DNA from: Dyella_B sp035503745
GTDB lineage: Bacteria > Pseudomonadota > Gammaproteobacteria > Xanthomonadales > Rhodanobacteraceae
Direction of reading: 5' to 3'
Assembly: GCF_035503745.1 (NCBI RefSeq)
Contig: NZ_DATJTC010000008.1
Span: forward strand, 158,879-222,878
DNA: 64,000 nucleotides
In this document: positions 53,769-63,823 of the stretch, piece after piece
Layout of the letters: each line of letters begins with the position of its first letter
How positions within the stretch are numbered: position 1 is the stretch's first letter
Notes under the pieces: generated by a model
Told to the model about the DNA's origin: nothing
The model's input: the letters and a program-made list of their open reading frames with translations, nothing else
The model's database searches: none
Made by a program: the position numbers and the translations under genes

Positions 53769-56483
53769 ATGATCGCAAGCCCTTTCAAAGCATTGGCATG
53801 GAGCACGATGCTGGGCGTGGCGCTGATGGCCGGCAGCATCCCCAGCCGCGCCGACACCCCGTCCAAGGCCGCCCTACCCGCCACCGATGGCAAGGTCTTG
53901 CGCGCCACGCTGGACAACGGCCTGCGCGTGGTGATCGTGCGGGAAACGCTTTCGCCCATGGTTACCACGCAGATCACCTACCTGGCCGGCGGCTACCAGA
54001 CGCCCGACGGCTTTCCCGGTACGGCGCACGCGCTGGAACACATGATGTTCCGCGACAGCCAGGGCATGACCGGCGCCCAGCTCAATGAAATGACCGGCAA
54101 GATGGGCGCGGAAAACAACGCGTTCACCACCAACGACGCCACCCAGTTTTACTTCGTCGCCCCGTCCAACTACCTGGACCTGCTGCTGCACATCGAATCC
54201 ACGCGCATGGAAGGCGCGCTGCTGACGCAGAAAGATTGGGAGCGCGAACGCGGCGCCATCGAACAGGAAGTGTCGCGCGATATTTCCGACCCCTCCTACC
54301 TGGCCTTCCAGAAAGCCGAGCGCGTGCTCTACGCCGGTACCGGCTACGCGGAAGACCCGCTCGGCACGCGTCCGTCGTTCGACAAGACCACCTCGGCAGA
54401 CCTGCAAGCCTTCTACAAGAACTGGTACGCGCCCAACAACGCGCTGCTGGTCGTGGTCGGCGATGTGGATCCGCAGGCCACGCTCGCCAAGATCAGGGAC
54501 CTGTTCGGCGCCATTCCCAAGCGCACGCTTCCCGCCGCTTCACCGCTGCACCTGCAAGCGGTGAAGCCGCAGACGATTGCCGCGACCACCCCGCAAGGCA
54601 CGGGCTCGGTACAGTTTCTGTATCGCATGCCCGGCATGATGGCGGCCAAGGACAACGCCGCGGCGCAAATACTGCTGGACGTGCTCAACAACGCACGCAG
54701 CTCGCTCTCCGCGCTCGCGGTGGAAGGCAAGGTGCTCAGCGCCGATGCGCAACTGCAACCGTTCAGCCATGGCGGCATCGGCGTGATCGAAGCGGGCTTC
54801 CCCAAGGGCGGCGATGCGAGCAAGGCGCAGGCCGATCTGGATGGTGTCATCAACGACCTGCTGAAAAACGGCGTGCCGGCCGACCTGGTCGAGGCGTCCA
54901 AGCGCTCGGAAATCGCGCAGGCTCAGTTCGACAAGAACAGCGCTACGACGTTGGCCAGCGCGTGGTCGCAGGCCATCGCATGGATGGGCTTGAGTTCGCC
55001 CGAGGAAGCGGAACAACAGATCCGCAACGTCACCGTCGCGGACGTCAATCGCATCGCGCGCGAATACTTGAAGCCCAATGAGCGCGTGACGGTGGTGTTG
55101 ACCTCCGACAACAACGGCCAGCGTCCGCCCAACAGTGCAGGCTTCGGCGGTTCCGAATCGTTCGCCGGTGACGACAAGCTCGATGGCCCTCTGCCAACGT
55201 GGGCCGCCCAGAAGCTGAGCAAGCTGGAAATGCCGCGCTGGACGCTTGCGCCCACGCAAATGACCCTGGCCAACGGCATCCACCTGATCGTGCAGCCGGA
55301 AAACATCAGCAATACCGTCACCGTGCTCGGCCATATCGACACCAACCCAAAATTGCAGGAGCCGGCCAAGCAGGAAGGCGTCGCGCGCCTGTTGTCGAGC
55401 TTGTTCGACTATGGCTCCGCCACGCTGGACCGCGATGCGTTCCACAAGGCGCTGGACGATATCTCCGCCAGCGAAACGGGCGGCACCGACTTCGGTGTGG
55501 CCGCGCTTAGCGAGCACTTCGACCGGGCCATGCAGTTGCTGGCCGACAACGAACTGCATCCTGCACTGCCGCAGCAGGGTTTCACCGTGCAACAGGAAAC
55601 CCTGGCACGCACCCTGGCCGGCGAAATGCAGTCGCCCGATTACAAGATGATGAAGGCACTGATGGCCGGCATGCTGCCCAAGGGCGATCCGGACCTGCGC
55701 CGCGCCACGCCCGAAACGGTTCAGGCGCTTACCTTGCAGAACGTCAAGGACTACTACGCCAAAACCTATCGCCCCGACCTGACCACCATCGTAGTGGTGG
55801 GCAACGTGACGCCCGAGGCGGCCAAGGCCACGGTCGAGCGCTACTTCGGCCACTGGCAGGCGCAAGGGCCTAAACCTGAGGTGATCTCCAAGCCGGTGGC
55901 GGTCAATCCCCCCGGATTCACCCTGGTGGAAAACCCGTACGCCTCGCAGGACCAGGTGCTGATGGGGCAGATGCTTGAACTGAACATGCACAACCCCGAT
56001 CGCTATGCGCTGCAACTGGGCAACGACGTGCTCGGCGGCAATGGCTTTGCCTCGCGCCTGATGACCGATATCCGCGTCAAGCACGGCTACGCATACGGGG
56101 CCGGTTCGGGCATGCGCTTTGACCGTTCGCGCTCGATGTTCTTCGTGCAGTACGGCAGCGATCCGGACAAGGTCGCGGCGGTCGACGGCCTGGTGCACAA
56201 GAACATCATCGACATGCAGAACACGCCGGTAAGCGAGGCGGAACTCACCAACGCGCGCCAGTATGAAATTCGCTCCATTCCGGTGAGCGTGGCCAGCGTC
56301 AGCAGCATTTCGCGCGCGCTGCTCACCTGGGCGTGGCACGGCGAACCGCTCGACCAGCCGATGGTGGCGGCCAAGCACTACCTGGATCTCACGCCCGCAC
56401 AAGTACAGGCGGCCTTCAAGAAATACCTCAAGCCGCAAAACCTGACGCAGGTGGTGCAAGGTCCGCCGCCGCCCAAGCACTGA
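53769..56483 (+). CDS. M16-family zinc metallopeptidase (periplasmic)
   Basis: A 904-residue protein with a signal peptide (WSTMLGVALMAGSIPSRA). It has two M16 halves. The first carries the inverted zinc motif HALEHMMF (H-x-x-E-H) and the downstream Glu in GAIEQEVSRD, so it is catalytically complete. The second half (about residues 490-900) lacks HxxEH, as is normal for the inactive partner domain in fused M16 enzymes, and contains the R/Y segment HGYAYGAGSGMRFDRS. It probably degrades peptides in the periplasm. A hairpin terminator follows. Confidence 0.9.
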   Translation: MIASPFKALAWSTMLGVALMAGSIPSRADTPSKAALPATDGKVLRATLDNGLRVVIVRETLSPMVTTQITYLAGGYQTPDGFPGTAHALEHMMFRDSQGMTGAQLNEMTGKMGAENNAFTTNDATQFYFVAPSNYLDLLLHIESTRMEGALLTQKDWERERGAIEQEVSRDISDPSYLAFQKAERVLYAGTGYAEDPLGTRPSFDKTTSADLQAFYKNWYAPNNALLVVVGDVDPQATLAKIRDLFGAIPKRTLPAASPLHLQAVKPQTIAATTPQGTGSVQFLYRMPGMMAAKDNAAAQILLDVLNNARSSLSALAVEGKVLSADAQLQPFSHGGIGVIEAGFPKGGDASKAQADLDGVINDLLKNGVPADLVEASKRSEIAQAQFDKNSATTLASAWSQAIAWMGLSSPEEAEQQIRNVTVADVNRIAREYLKPNERVTVVLTSDNNGQRPPNSAGFGGSESFAGDDKLDGPLPTWAAQKLSKLEMPRWTLAPTQMTLANGIHLIVQPENISNTVTVLGHIDTNPKLQEPAKQEGVARLLSSLFDYGSATLDRDAFHKALDDISASETGGTDFGVAALSEHFDRAMQLLADNELHPALPQQGFTVQQETLARTLAGEMQSPDYKMMKALMAGMLPKGDPDLRRATPETVQALTLQNVKDYYAKTYRPDLTTIVVVGNVTPEAAKATVERYFGHWQAQGPKPEVISKPVAVNPPGFTLVENPYASQDQVLMGQMLELNMHNPDRYALQLGNDVLGGNGFASRLMTDIRVKHGYAYGAGSGMRFDRSRSMFFVQYGSDPDKVAAVDGLVHKNIIDMQNTPVSEAELTNARQYEIRSIPVSVASVSSISRALLTWAWHGEPLDQPMVAAKHYLDLTPAQVQAAFKKYLKPQNLTQVVQGPPPPKH

Positions 56484-56492
56484 CCGTTTTGC

Positions 56493-56525
56493 GCTGGCCC
56501 CTCTCCTCTCAGGAGAGGGGCCAGC
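56493..56525. terminator. Bidirectional hairpin between convergent genes
   Basis: GCTGGCCCCTCTCCT and its exact reverse complement form a 15-bp stem around CTC, between the M16 peptidase and the leftward MFS gene. There is no long T-run, but the position suits termination from both sides. The sequence resembles the REP-like repeat at 45552. Confidence 0.6.
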
Positions 56526-56537
56526 CAACGCTTGGGG

Positions 56538-57809
56538 CTACCGCACAGCCGCCTTGAGCCGCGCCGGTTTATCAAGATTGGGCAGAAAAACCGCCAGCAC
56601 GCCGATCAACGGCAGATACGCGCACAACGCATACACGTAATCGATGCCGCGCACATCGGCGATCTGCCCGAGCACGGCCGCGCCGATCCCGCCCATGCCG
56701 AAGGCCAAGCCGAAGAACAAGCCGGAAATCATGCCCACGCGTCCCGGGATCAGCTCCTGCGCATAGACCAGGATGGCCGAAAACGCCGAGGACAAAATCA
56801 ACCCGATCACCACCGACAACACGCCCGTCCAGAACAGGTTGGCATGCGGCAACGCCAGCGTGAACGGTGCCACGCCCAGGATGGACACCCAGATCACCCA
56901 CTTGCGCCCCACCCGATCGCCCACCGGGCCACCCACCAGCGAGCCGGCGGCCACCGCGAACAAAAACACGAACAGATGCACCTGTGCGCTCTGCACCGAC
57001 ACGCCGAAGGTGTGGATCAAATAGAAGGTGAAATAACTGCTGATGCTGGCCAGATAGAAATACTTGGAAAAAATCAGCACACCCAGGATCGACAGCGAAA
57101 TGATCACCTTGTTGCGCCCCAGCGCCTCGCCCGCCACGTGACGCGCCACCTTGCCGCGGCTCACGTGATGCAACCGATACCAGCGCCCCACCTGCAACAA
57201 CACCGCCATCGCCACCAGCGCCGCGACCGAAAACCACGCCACGCTGCCGCGCCCATGCGGCACGATGATCCACGCCGCCAGCAGCGGCCCCAGCGACGAA
57301 CCGGCATTGCCGCCCACCTGGAACAACGACTGCGCCATGCCGTGCTTGCCGCCCGAGGCCAGCCGCGCCACGCGCGAGGACTCCGGATGAAACACCGAAG
57401 AGCCCGTGCCCACCAGCGCAGCGGCCAGCAATAGCACCTGGAAGTTCGGCGCGACCGCCAGCAATAGCAAACCGCACAGCGTAAAGCCCATGCCCACAGG
57501 CAAGGAATAAGGCATCGGCTTGCGATCGGTGATGGTGCCCACCAGGGGCTGCAGCAGCGATGCGGTCGCCTGATAGGTCAGCGTGATCAGGCCCACCTGC
57601 GCGAAACTCAGATGGAATCCGCTCTTCAAGATCGGATAGATCGCCAGGATCAGCGACTGGATCATGTCGTTGAGCAGGTGCGAAAAGCTGATCGCGCCCA
57701 GGATGGTGTAATCCGTGCCTTGCACGGGCGCGCTTTGCGAGGATGCGCCCGGCAACGCCGGGTTCTGCGCAGGCGAAGTCAGAGCAGCCGTTTCGGCGGA
57801 GTTCTGCAT
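56538..57809 (-). CDS. MFS transporter, fosmidomycin-resistance (Fsr) type
   Basis: A 423-residue 12-helix transporter. The N-terminal block LGAISFSHLLNDMIQSLILA, followed by YPILKSGFHLSFAQVGLITL, is characteristic of Fsr-like MFS proteins, and the family motif A appears as GTITDRKPM and GPVGDRVGRKW. Fsr proteins export fosmidomycin and possibly other small molecules. The gene is divergent from an AraC-type regulator with about 120 bp between them, so that regulator probably controls it. Confidence 0.85.
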   Translation of the reverse strand: MQNSAETAALTSPAQNPALPGASSQSAPVQGTDYTILGAISFSHLLNDMIQSLILAIYPILKSGFHLSFAQVGLITLTYQATASLLQPLVGTITDRKPMPYSLPVGMGFTLCGLLLLAVAPNFQVLLLAAALVGTGSSVFHPESSRVARLASGGKHGMAQSLFQVGGNAGSSLGPLLAAWIIVPHGRGSVAWFSVAALVAMAVLLQVGRWYRLHHVSRGKVARHVAGEALGRNKVIISLSILGVLIFSKYFYLASISSYFTFYLIHTFGVSVQSAQVHLFVFLFAVAAGSLVGGPVGDRVGRKWVIWVSILGVAPFTLALPHANLFWTGVLSVVIGLILSSAFSAILVYAQELIPGRVGMISGLFFGLAFGMGGIGAAVLGQIADVRGIDYVYALCAYLPLIGVLAVFLPNLDKPARLKAAVR

Positions 57810-57929
57810 GGCGTCTTCTTGGATGGGGAGGTGAGCGGCGGGATTGCCCCGCTGCGAGCGCCACCTTAGAGTAAGCGTCTTCGGCCTGCATGCACCAGCG
57901 GGTCAAATTCTGTCGAAATTGGGCCAACC

Positions 57930-58706
57930 GTGAGAAATACCCGCGTCATTGCCTACGAAGACACCCCACGCGAGGTGGTCGCCACCGGCAACGACTACCC
58001 CAACGGCCTGGTGCTGGCCAGCCACACGCACAAGCGCGGCCAATGCCTGTACGCCATCGTCGGCGTGATGACCGTGACCACCGGCGAGGGTGCCTGGGTG
58101 GTACCGCCAGGCCGCGCACTGTGGATTCCGGCCGGCGTCGTGCATCAGGTGCACATGGGCGGGGCCACCAGCACACGCAGCGCCTACATCCTTCCCGAAG
58201 CGGCCGCCACCGCGGGCCTGCCGATGCATTGCACGGTCATCGCGGTATCGCCGCTGCTGCATGCGCTGCTGTCCGAGGCGGTCGATCTTCCCGCCGAATA
58301 TGCCTTGAATGGCCGCGACGATCGGCTGATGCGGTTGCTGGTGGAGGAGATCGCACGGATGCCGTCGCTGCCCCTCAACACGCCCCTGCCCCAGGATCCA
58401 CGCCTGGCCCGGCTTTGCGATGCCCTGATCCACGCCCCTTCACTGGACATGGACATCGACACGATGGCGCACAAGGCCGGCATCAGCCGCCGCAGCTTCA
58501 CGCGCCTGTTTCGCCAGCAGACCGGCATGAGTTTCAGCATCTGGCGCCAGCAGGCGTGCCTGCTCGCAGCCCTGGCGAGACTGGGGCGCGGCGAACCGGT
58601 CACGCGCGTGGCGATGGAATTGGGCTACAGCAGCGCCAGCGCATTTACCGCTGCATTTCGACGTACGCTGGGCAGTGCGCCGAGCCATTATCTAGGGATG
58701 CCCTGA
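57930..58706 (+). CDS. AraC-family transcriptional regulator
   Basis: A 258-residue regulator with an N-terminal cupin sensor domain (SHTHKRGQCLYAIVGVMTVT, WVVPPGRALWIPAGVVHQV) and a C-terminal double helix-turn-helix (IDTMAHKAGISRRSFTRLFR, VTRVAMELGYSSASAFTAAF). The start is GTG 57930. This cupin-AraC type usually activates or represses an adjacent efflux pump, here the divergent MFS gene. Its stop codon lies within the left arm of the inverted repeat described next. Confidence 0.9.
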   Translation: MRNTRVIAYEDTPREVVATGNDYPNGLVLASHTHKRGQCLYAIVGVMTVTTGEGAWVVPPGRALWIPAGVVHQVHMGGATSTRSAYILPEAAATAGLPMHCTVIAVSPLLHALLSEAVDLPAEYALNGRDDRLMRLLVEEIARMPSLPLNTPLPQDPRLARLCDALIHAPSLDMDIDTMAHKAGISRRSFTRLFRQQTGMSFSIWRQQACLLAALARLGRGEPVTRVAMELGYSSASAFTAAFRRTLGSAPSHYLGMP

Positions 58707-58846
58707 TCCATGCTTCGTAGGTGTCACCAGCGCTGTCTGTTCGCAGGCCATAGAGCCATCGGCGCCGGCAGACTGGCTGGCTGTCAAGACGATGGACCGA
58801 AGGCATACGGACAGACAGCGCTAGCCCCCTGCGAAGCATGGATCAG
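58703..58846. repeat. Long imperfect inverted repeat between the AraC gene and ppk1
   Basis: CTGATCCATGCTTCG plus AGCGCTGTCTGT at 58703-58740 are matched by ACAGACAGCGCT and CGAAGCATGGATCAG at 58811-58846. A smaller pair (CCATCG/CGATGG) lies between. The roughly 140-bp structure could be a MITE-like insertion, a terminator or a structured leader. No gene lies within it. Confidence 0.7.
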
Positions 58847-58996
58847 AGCATTCCTAGTAACTCCAGCGGCAAATGCGGCATGATCACCGTTCGGCAGGTG
58901 TCATACCCGTGTCAACGCCCTGCCAGAGGATGTGAACGCTGCGCTCGCACCTGACACTGTGGCGCCGACATCCCCCAGCCCCCGAACGGTGCACCG

Positions 58997-61168
58997 ATGA
59001 ACAAACACAACGAGCTGGACGCGGAGATTGCCCCGAGCGCCAGCGCCGATGCTGCCGACGCCCTGCCGATACCTGCGCCGCCCGTCGTGGATCTCAGCGA
59101 CAAGTCGTATTACATCCATCGCGAACTGTCGCAGTTGCAGTTCAACAACCGGGTGCTGGAACAGGCGCTGGACGAACGCACGCCCCTGCTGGAGCGGCTG
59201 AAGTTTCTGCTGATTTTCTCCAGCAACATGGACGAGTTTTTCGAGATCCGCGCCGCCGGCCTCAAGAGCCAGCTGCAATTCGGCCATGAAATCGTAGGCC
59301 CCGACGGCACCCCGCCGAAGCAGGCGCTGACCGAAATCAGCGAGATCGCGCACCGGCAGATCGCACGGCAATACAGCATCCTCAATGAACGCCTGTTGCC
59401 GGAGCTGGACCAGCACGGCATCCGCATCGTGCGGCGCGAAAGCTGGAGCGCCGTGCAGAAGCGCTGGGTGCAGCGCTATTTCCGCCAGGAAGTGGCGCCG
59501 ATCATGACACCGATCGGCCTCGATCCCACCCATCCGTTTCCACTGCTGGTCAACAAAAGCCTGAACTTCATCGTGGAACTGGAGGGCGTGGACGCCTTCG
59601 GGCGCGATTCGGGCCTGGCGATCCTGCCGGCGCCGCGCGTGCTGCCGCGCATCATCCGCCTGCCGGAGGATGTCTGCGAAAACGGCGAGAACTACGTGCT
59701 GTTGTCGTCCATCATGCATGCCCACGCCGAGGATCTGTTTCCGGGCATGGAAGTGCGCGGCTGCTATCAGTTCCGCCTCACGCGCAATGCCGACCTCACC
59801 ATCGATCCGGAAGAAATGGACGATCTGGCGCGCGCCCTGCGCGGCGAACTGTCCTCGCGCCGCTTCGGCGACGCGGTGCGCCTGGAAGTGGCGGACAACT
59901 GCCCCAAGACGCTCACCGATTACTTGCTCAAGCAATTCGGGCTCACCGAAGCGGAGCTCTATGAAGTCAACGGCCCGGTGAACCTCACCCGCCTGTTTGG
60001 CATCGTCAGCCGCAGCCAGAGTCCACAGCTGCAATATCCGCCGTTTGTGCCGGCGATCCCCAAGGCGCTGAAGAAAGCCGAGGACATGTTCCAGGTCATC
60101 AACAAGCAGGATGTGCTGTTGATGCACCCGTACGAATCCTTCGCGCCGGTGGTGGATCTGGTGCGCCAGGCCGCGAAAGACCCTTCGGTGCTGACCATCG
60201 AACAGACGCTTTATCGCACCGGCGCCAATTCCGAAATCGTCGACGCCCTGGTGGAAGCGGCGCGCGCCGGCAAGGAAGTGATCGCGGTAGTAGAGCTGCG
60301 CGCGCGCTTCGACGAGGAATCCAACCTGGGGCTGGCCACCCGCCTGCAGCAGGCCGGCGCGGTCGTGATCTATGGCGTGGTCGATGTAAAAACGCATGCC
60401 AAGCTGATGCTGATCCAGCGCCGCGAAGGCGACAAGCTGCAGCGCTACGCGCATCTTGGCACCGGCAACTACCACAGCGGCAACGCGCGCCTTTACACCG
60501 ACTACAGCCTGCTCACCTCCGACTCGGCCCTGTGCGAGGACGTGCACAGGCTCTTTAGCCAGCTCACCGGCATGGGCAAGCTGCTGAAGATGAAAAAACT
60601 GCTGCACGCCCCCTTCACGTTGAAAAAATCGCTGCTGGACATGATCGCGCAGGAAACCGTGCATGCCCAAGCAGGCAAGCCGGCGCACATGATCATCAAG
60701 GTGAATGCGCTCACCGATGCGAAGGTGATCCGCGCGCTGTACAAGGCCAGCATCGCCGGCGTAAAGATCGATCTGCTGGTGCGCGGCATGTGCTGCCTGC
60801 GCCCGGGCATCCCCGACGTGTCGCAGAACATCCGCGTGCGCTCGATCGTCGGCCGCTTTCTGGAACACAGCCGCGTGTACTGGTTCGCCAACGACGGCGA
60901 CGCGCGCATGTACCTGGCCAGTGCCGATCTGATGGAACGCAACCTGGACCGGCGCGTGGAAACCGGCTTCCCGATTGAGGACCGCAAGCTGCGCCAGCGC
61001 ATCCGCAAGGAACTGGACCTGTACCTGAGCGACAACACCACGGCTTGGGAATTGCAGACCGACGGCACCTACACCCATCTGCAGCCGCGCGAGGGGCACG
61101 CACCGCACGACGTGCAGCAGCAGTTGCTGGAAAAATACTGCGGTGTCGGAGCGCCCGCCCCGCTCTGA
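58997..61168 (+). CDS. ppk1: Polyphosphate kinase 1
   Basis: A 723-residue enzyme that reversibly polymerises the gamma phosphate of ATP into polyphosphate. The N-terminal domain starts with the conserved YYIHRELSQLQFNNRVLEQA. FSSNMDEFFEIRAAGL is the head-domain signature. The catalytic histidines lie in VDVKTHAKLMLIQRR and HLGTGNYHSGNARLYTD, in two PLD-like domains. The length is typical. It is followed by a 447-bp gap and a GGDEF gene rather than ppx. Confidence 0.95.
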   Translation: MNKHNELDAEIAPSASADAADALPIPAPPVVDLSDKSYYIHRELSQLQFNNRVLEQALDERTPLLERLKFLLIFSSNMDEFFEIRAAGLKSQLQFGHEIVGPDGTPPKQALTEISEIAHRQIARQYSILNERLLPELDQHGIRIVRRESWSAVQKRWVQRYFRQEVAPIMTPIGLDPTHPFPLLVNKSLNFIVELEGVDAFGRDSGLAILPAPRVLPRIIRLPEDVCENGENYVLLSSIMHAHAEDLFPGMEVRGCYQFRLTRNADLTIDPEEMDDLARALRGELSSRRFGDAVRLEVADNCPKTLTDYLLKQFGLTEAELYEVNGPVNLTRLFGIVSRSQSPQLQYPPFVPAIPKALKKAEDMFQVINKQDVLLMHPYESFAPVVDLVRQAAKDPSVLTIEQTLYRTGANSEIVDALVEAARAGKEVIAVVELRARFDEESNLGLATRLQQAGAVVIYGVVDVKTHAKLMLIQRREGDKLQRYAHLGTGNYHSGNARLYTDYSLLTSDSALCEDVHRLFSQLTGMGKLLKMKKLLHAPFTLKKSLLDMIAQETVHAQAGKPAHMIIKVNALTDAKVIRALYKASIAGVKIDLLVRGMCCLRPGIPDVSQNIRVRSIVGRFLEHSRVYWFANDGDARMYLASADLMERNLDRRVETGFPIEDRKLRQRIRKELDLYLSDNTTAWELQTDGTYTHLQPREGHAPHDVQQQLLEKYCGVGAPAPL

Positions 61169-61615
61169 CTCAGCGTTCCCGCCATTGCCGCCGGGCCAGG
61201 ACACTGTCCGTGGCGCCGGGGATGCTGTGCGATGGCAGGGTTCCCGCGTGGCACCCAGAGCACGCTTTACGCCGGGGCAGGCTGCCGGCCTGCCCCACTG
61301 CGTTGACCGAGCCCATCGTTCCTTCGTTGTCACGAAGCTGACCCAATGGGTCACACGCGGTCAAAGCAAGGCCGAACCATGCGGCAAGCCCGCACAAATC
61401 ACCCTAAAACCCGCGTCCACGCAACATCTTGCTTTTGGCACGCCCCCTGCTTGGCCTGTGCGATGCTATGGCCGAGCGTTCCTTTCCTCCCCGCGAAGTC
61501 CAAGAATGGAGGCGCCGCTGCTGATCGCGAATCGACGATCACGCGGAAATGGAGCGAGCGGAGTCGGGCTGCGTGCTCTGTAGGCGCGCAGCCGCTTCAG
61601 TAACGAGGGGCGCAG
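61169..61615. other. 447-bp region without a supported gene
   Basis: Only short frames with no ribosome binding site or domain occur between ppk1 and the GGDEF gene. No clear terminator was found after ppk1. The promoter of the downstream gene should lie here. Confidence 0.4.
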
Positions 61616-63370
61616 GTGACTGAAGACGTTTTGCCGAAGGGATGGCGGGAACGCAGATGGCTATTGGCGGCCTTGCCGCTGATCTGGCTGCTCTGGCTGT
61701 CGCTGGTGCACGCAAGCACCGGCGCCAAACTACATGGCGCATGGCGCGAAGCGGCCCGCGGCGACACGCCCGCGGCCATCCTCAAGGCCTTCCGGGACGG
61801 GGCCCTGAAACCCTTCAACCCCTCCCTGCTGCAGCGCTTTCCGCGCGACACGCTGGGCAGTTGGGTGGTGCTTGAGCCGGCCAGGCCCGAGGGAGGCCAG
61901 GAGCTGGTGCTGTCGATCTATCCCGCGCCCATGGGCTCGATTACCTTGTACGGCGACAACGGTCCGCCGCGCACGCTGGCGCTGGACGACTTCACCGCAC
62001 CCTTGCATGGGCATGGACGGCTTGCCTTTCGCCTGGACGCCGGCAGCGGCGCCAAGCCGCTGTTGTTGAAGTTCGAGCCTAGCGACATGCTTGCCGCGCC
62101 CGAGCGCTTCGAGCTGCAAAATTTCGAAGACTATCTGCACAGCGATTCGGACTGGCTTGCCTTCGCCACCGCGTGCTTCGCCGTGATGGTATCGATGGCA
62201 CTGATGGCGCTGTGTTTCGCGATCATGCTGCGCGACATGACGTTCGCCTGGTATACCGGCTACATGCTCTGCTATGTCCTGGTGCAGAGCATCCAGACCG
62301 GTTTTCTGTTCCATCCCCTGGGGTTTAGCTGGTTCGCCGGTTCGGAATTGCTGGTAGGGAGTTCGGCCGTCGCGCTGTCGGTGTCCTTTGCCGCGCTCTT
62401 CATCAACCGCTTCTGCGACCTGCAGCGCCACGCACCGGCCTTGCGCGTGCCGATCGTCGCGCTCGGCCTGGCGATGCCGCTGATCGTGATTCTTCGCTGC
62501 AGCCAGATTGCCCCACTGGTGCTGATGGCGCAGACGCTGGTCAATCCGGTGCTGATCATCGGCGCCTTCCTGCTGCTGCTTGCGGCCATCGTCGCGGCGG
62601 TGCGCGGCTCGCGCCAGGCGTGGTTTTTCCTGGTCGGCTGGACGCCGCTGCTGGTGTTGACGGCCATGACCAGCGCGCAGGAAACCGGCGCGCTGTCGAG
62701 CCTGGACTGGCTCAACGACGCCAGCATCGCGATGGGCGCGTTCGAGGCGATCGTACTGTCGCTGGGCCTGGCCGACCGCGCCTTGACCATGCGCCGCGAC
62801 CGCGATTCAGTGCGCGTGCTGGCCGACCGCGACGCACTCACCAACCTGCTCAATCGCCGCGCATGGACCGAAGCGGCCAACAACATGCTGGCCGATGCCA
62901 CCGCCAAGAGCCTGCCGATCGCCCTGCTGTTCCTGGACCTGGATCACTTCAAGGTACTCAACGACCGCCAGGGCCACGCTGCCGGCGACCGCGCACTGGT
63001 AACCGTGGCGGAAGTGCTGAGCACCGAACTTCGCCCCGACGACCTGCTTGGCCGTTACGGCGGCGAGGAATTCGTGGCAATGCTCCACGGCACCAACCAG
63101 GAACAAGCCGTGCAAGTAGCAACGCGCCTGTGCCGGCGCGTGCACCGCCTGGAAATCGCCGTCGACCAGCAAGAACTGCTACTCAGCGTAAGCATCGGCC
63201 TGGCCATGCGCAGCATGGGCGACACACTGGAAACGCTGATCGAACGCGCCGACCAGGCGATGTATTACGTCAAGCTACACGGCCGCAACCAGGTGCATAC
63301 CTTCGAGCGGCGCGCGGACATGGCAGGCGCGGCGTACAAGTCGCGTCCGGCCAATGAGCATGGGCGTTGA
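61616..63370 (+). CDS. Diguanylate cyclase with 7TM (7TMR-DISM-like) sensor
   Basis: A 584-residue membrane protein starting at GTG 61616. After a signal anchor (about 15-33), a periplasmic domain of about 140 residues follows, resembling 7TMR-DISM extracellular domains. Seven hydrophobic helices (about 180-395) lead to a GGDEF domain. The active-site loop is RYGGEEF near residue 480, preceded by the inhibitory I-site RPDD five residues upstream, so c-di-GMP product inhibition is expected. DLDHFKVLNDRQGH is the substrate-binding region. The C-terminus RADQAMYYVKLHGRNQV is complete. Confidence 0.88.
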   Translation: MTEDVLPKGWRERRWLLAALPLIWLLWLSLVHASTGAKLHGAWREAARGDTPAAILKAFRDGALKPFNPSLLQRFPRDTLGSWVVLEPARPEGGQELVLSIYPAPMGSITLYGDNGPPRTLALDDFTAPLHGHGRLAFRLDAGSGAKPLLLKFEPSDMLAAPERFELQNFEDYLHSDSDWLAFATACFAVMVSMALMALCFAIMLRDMTFAWYTGYMLCYVLVQSIQTGFLFHPLGFSWFAGSELLVGSSAVALSVSFAALFINRFCDLQRHAPALRVPIVALGLAMPLIVILRCSQIAPLVLMAQTLVNPVLIIGAFLLLLAAIVAAVRGSRQAWFFLVGWTPLLVLTAMTSAQETGALSSLDWLNDASIAMGAFEAIVLSLGLADRALTMRRDRDSVRVLADRDALTNLLNRRAWTEAANNMLADATAKSLPIALLFLDLDHFKVLNDRQGHAAGDRALVTVAEVLSTELRPDDLLGRYGGEEFVAMLHGTNQEQAVQVATRLCRRVHRLEIAVDQQELLLSVSIGLAMRSMGDTLETLIERADQAMYYVKLHGRNQVHTFERRADMAGAAYKSRPANEHGR

Positions 63371-63823
63371 TGTAGCAGGCAACACGGCTTGGCACTTCAA
63401 AATGCAAGGGGTATCGGACCAAGTTTGTCCAAGATCGCGTGATGTTTTTTTCGATCAAGCGAGTAGTCGTTAAAAGTATTTCGCTTTCTTGCGAAAGCCG
63501 AGCACGCATGCTCTCCGTTGAATAAATCAAAACAAATCTGCGAAATACACCTCAATCCCTACAAGCCCGCTGAAATCGTGTAGTCCTTTCCTGAAAGATG
63601 TGTCGATACCATCAACTTTGAACTCGTCCGATTTCCTGCAGTAGCCGTATTCCCTATCTTCTAAAACCAAGGGCATCGCGCGATAGCCATCTGTCATTCA
63701 TCGAATAGGTGGCGTTCGTCCCGCGATGCAACATCTTGGAGATCACGACGTGAGGCGTGATGTTTCTCAGGGAGGGGGAGGGCGTGTCAACGACATCGTT
63801 GTTTCGACAAGAAGCTCTAGCGG
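63371..63823. other. 450-bp AT-richer gap before the IS element
   Basis: No reading frame with a ribosome binding site or domain is seen. The base composition is less GC-rich than the genes to the left. A short hairpin CTTTC/GAAAG occurs near 63485. It may be the remains of older insertions. Confidence 0.4.

Noticed and set aside
54540..61354. Minus-strand frames of 662 and 817 codons (54540-56528, 58901-61354)
   Set aside because: They mirror the M16 peptidase and ppk1 coding sequences exactly and have the Val/His/Gln-rich composition of antisense shadows.
61143..61583. 146-codon frame overlapping the end of ppk1
   Set aside because: It starts inside ppk1 without a ribosome binding site and shows no domain; the composition is that of non-coding GC-rich DNA.
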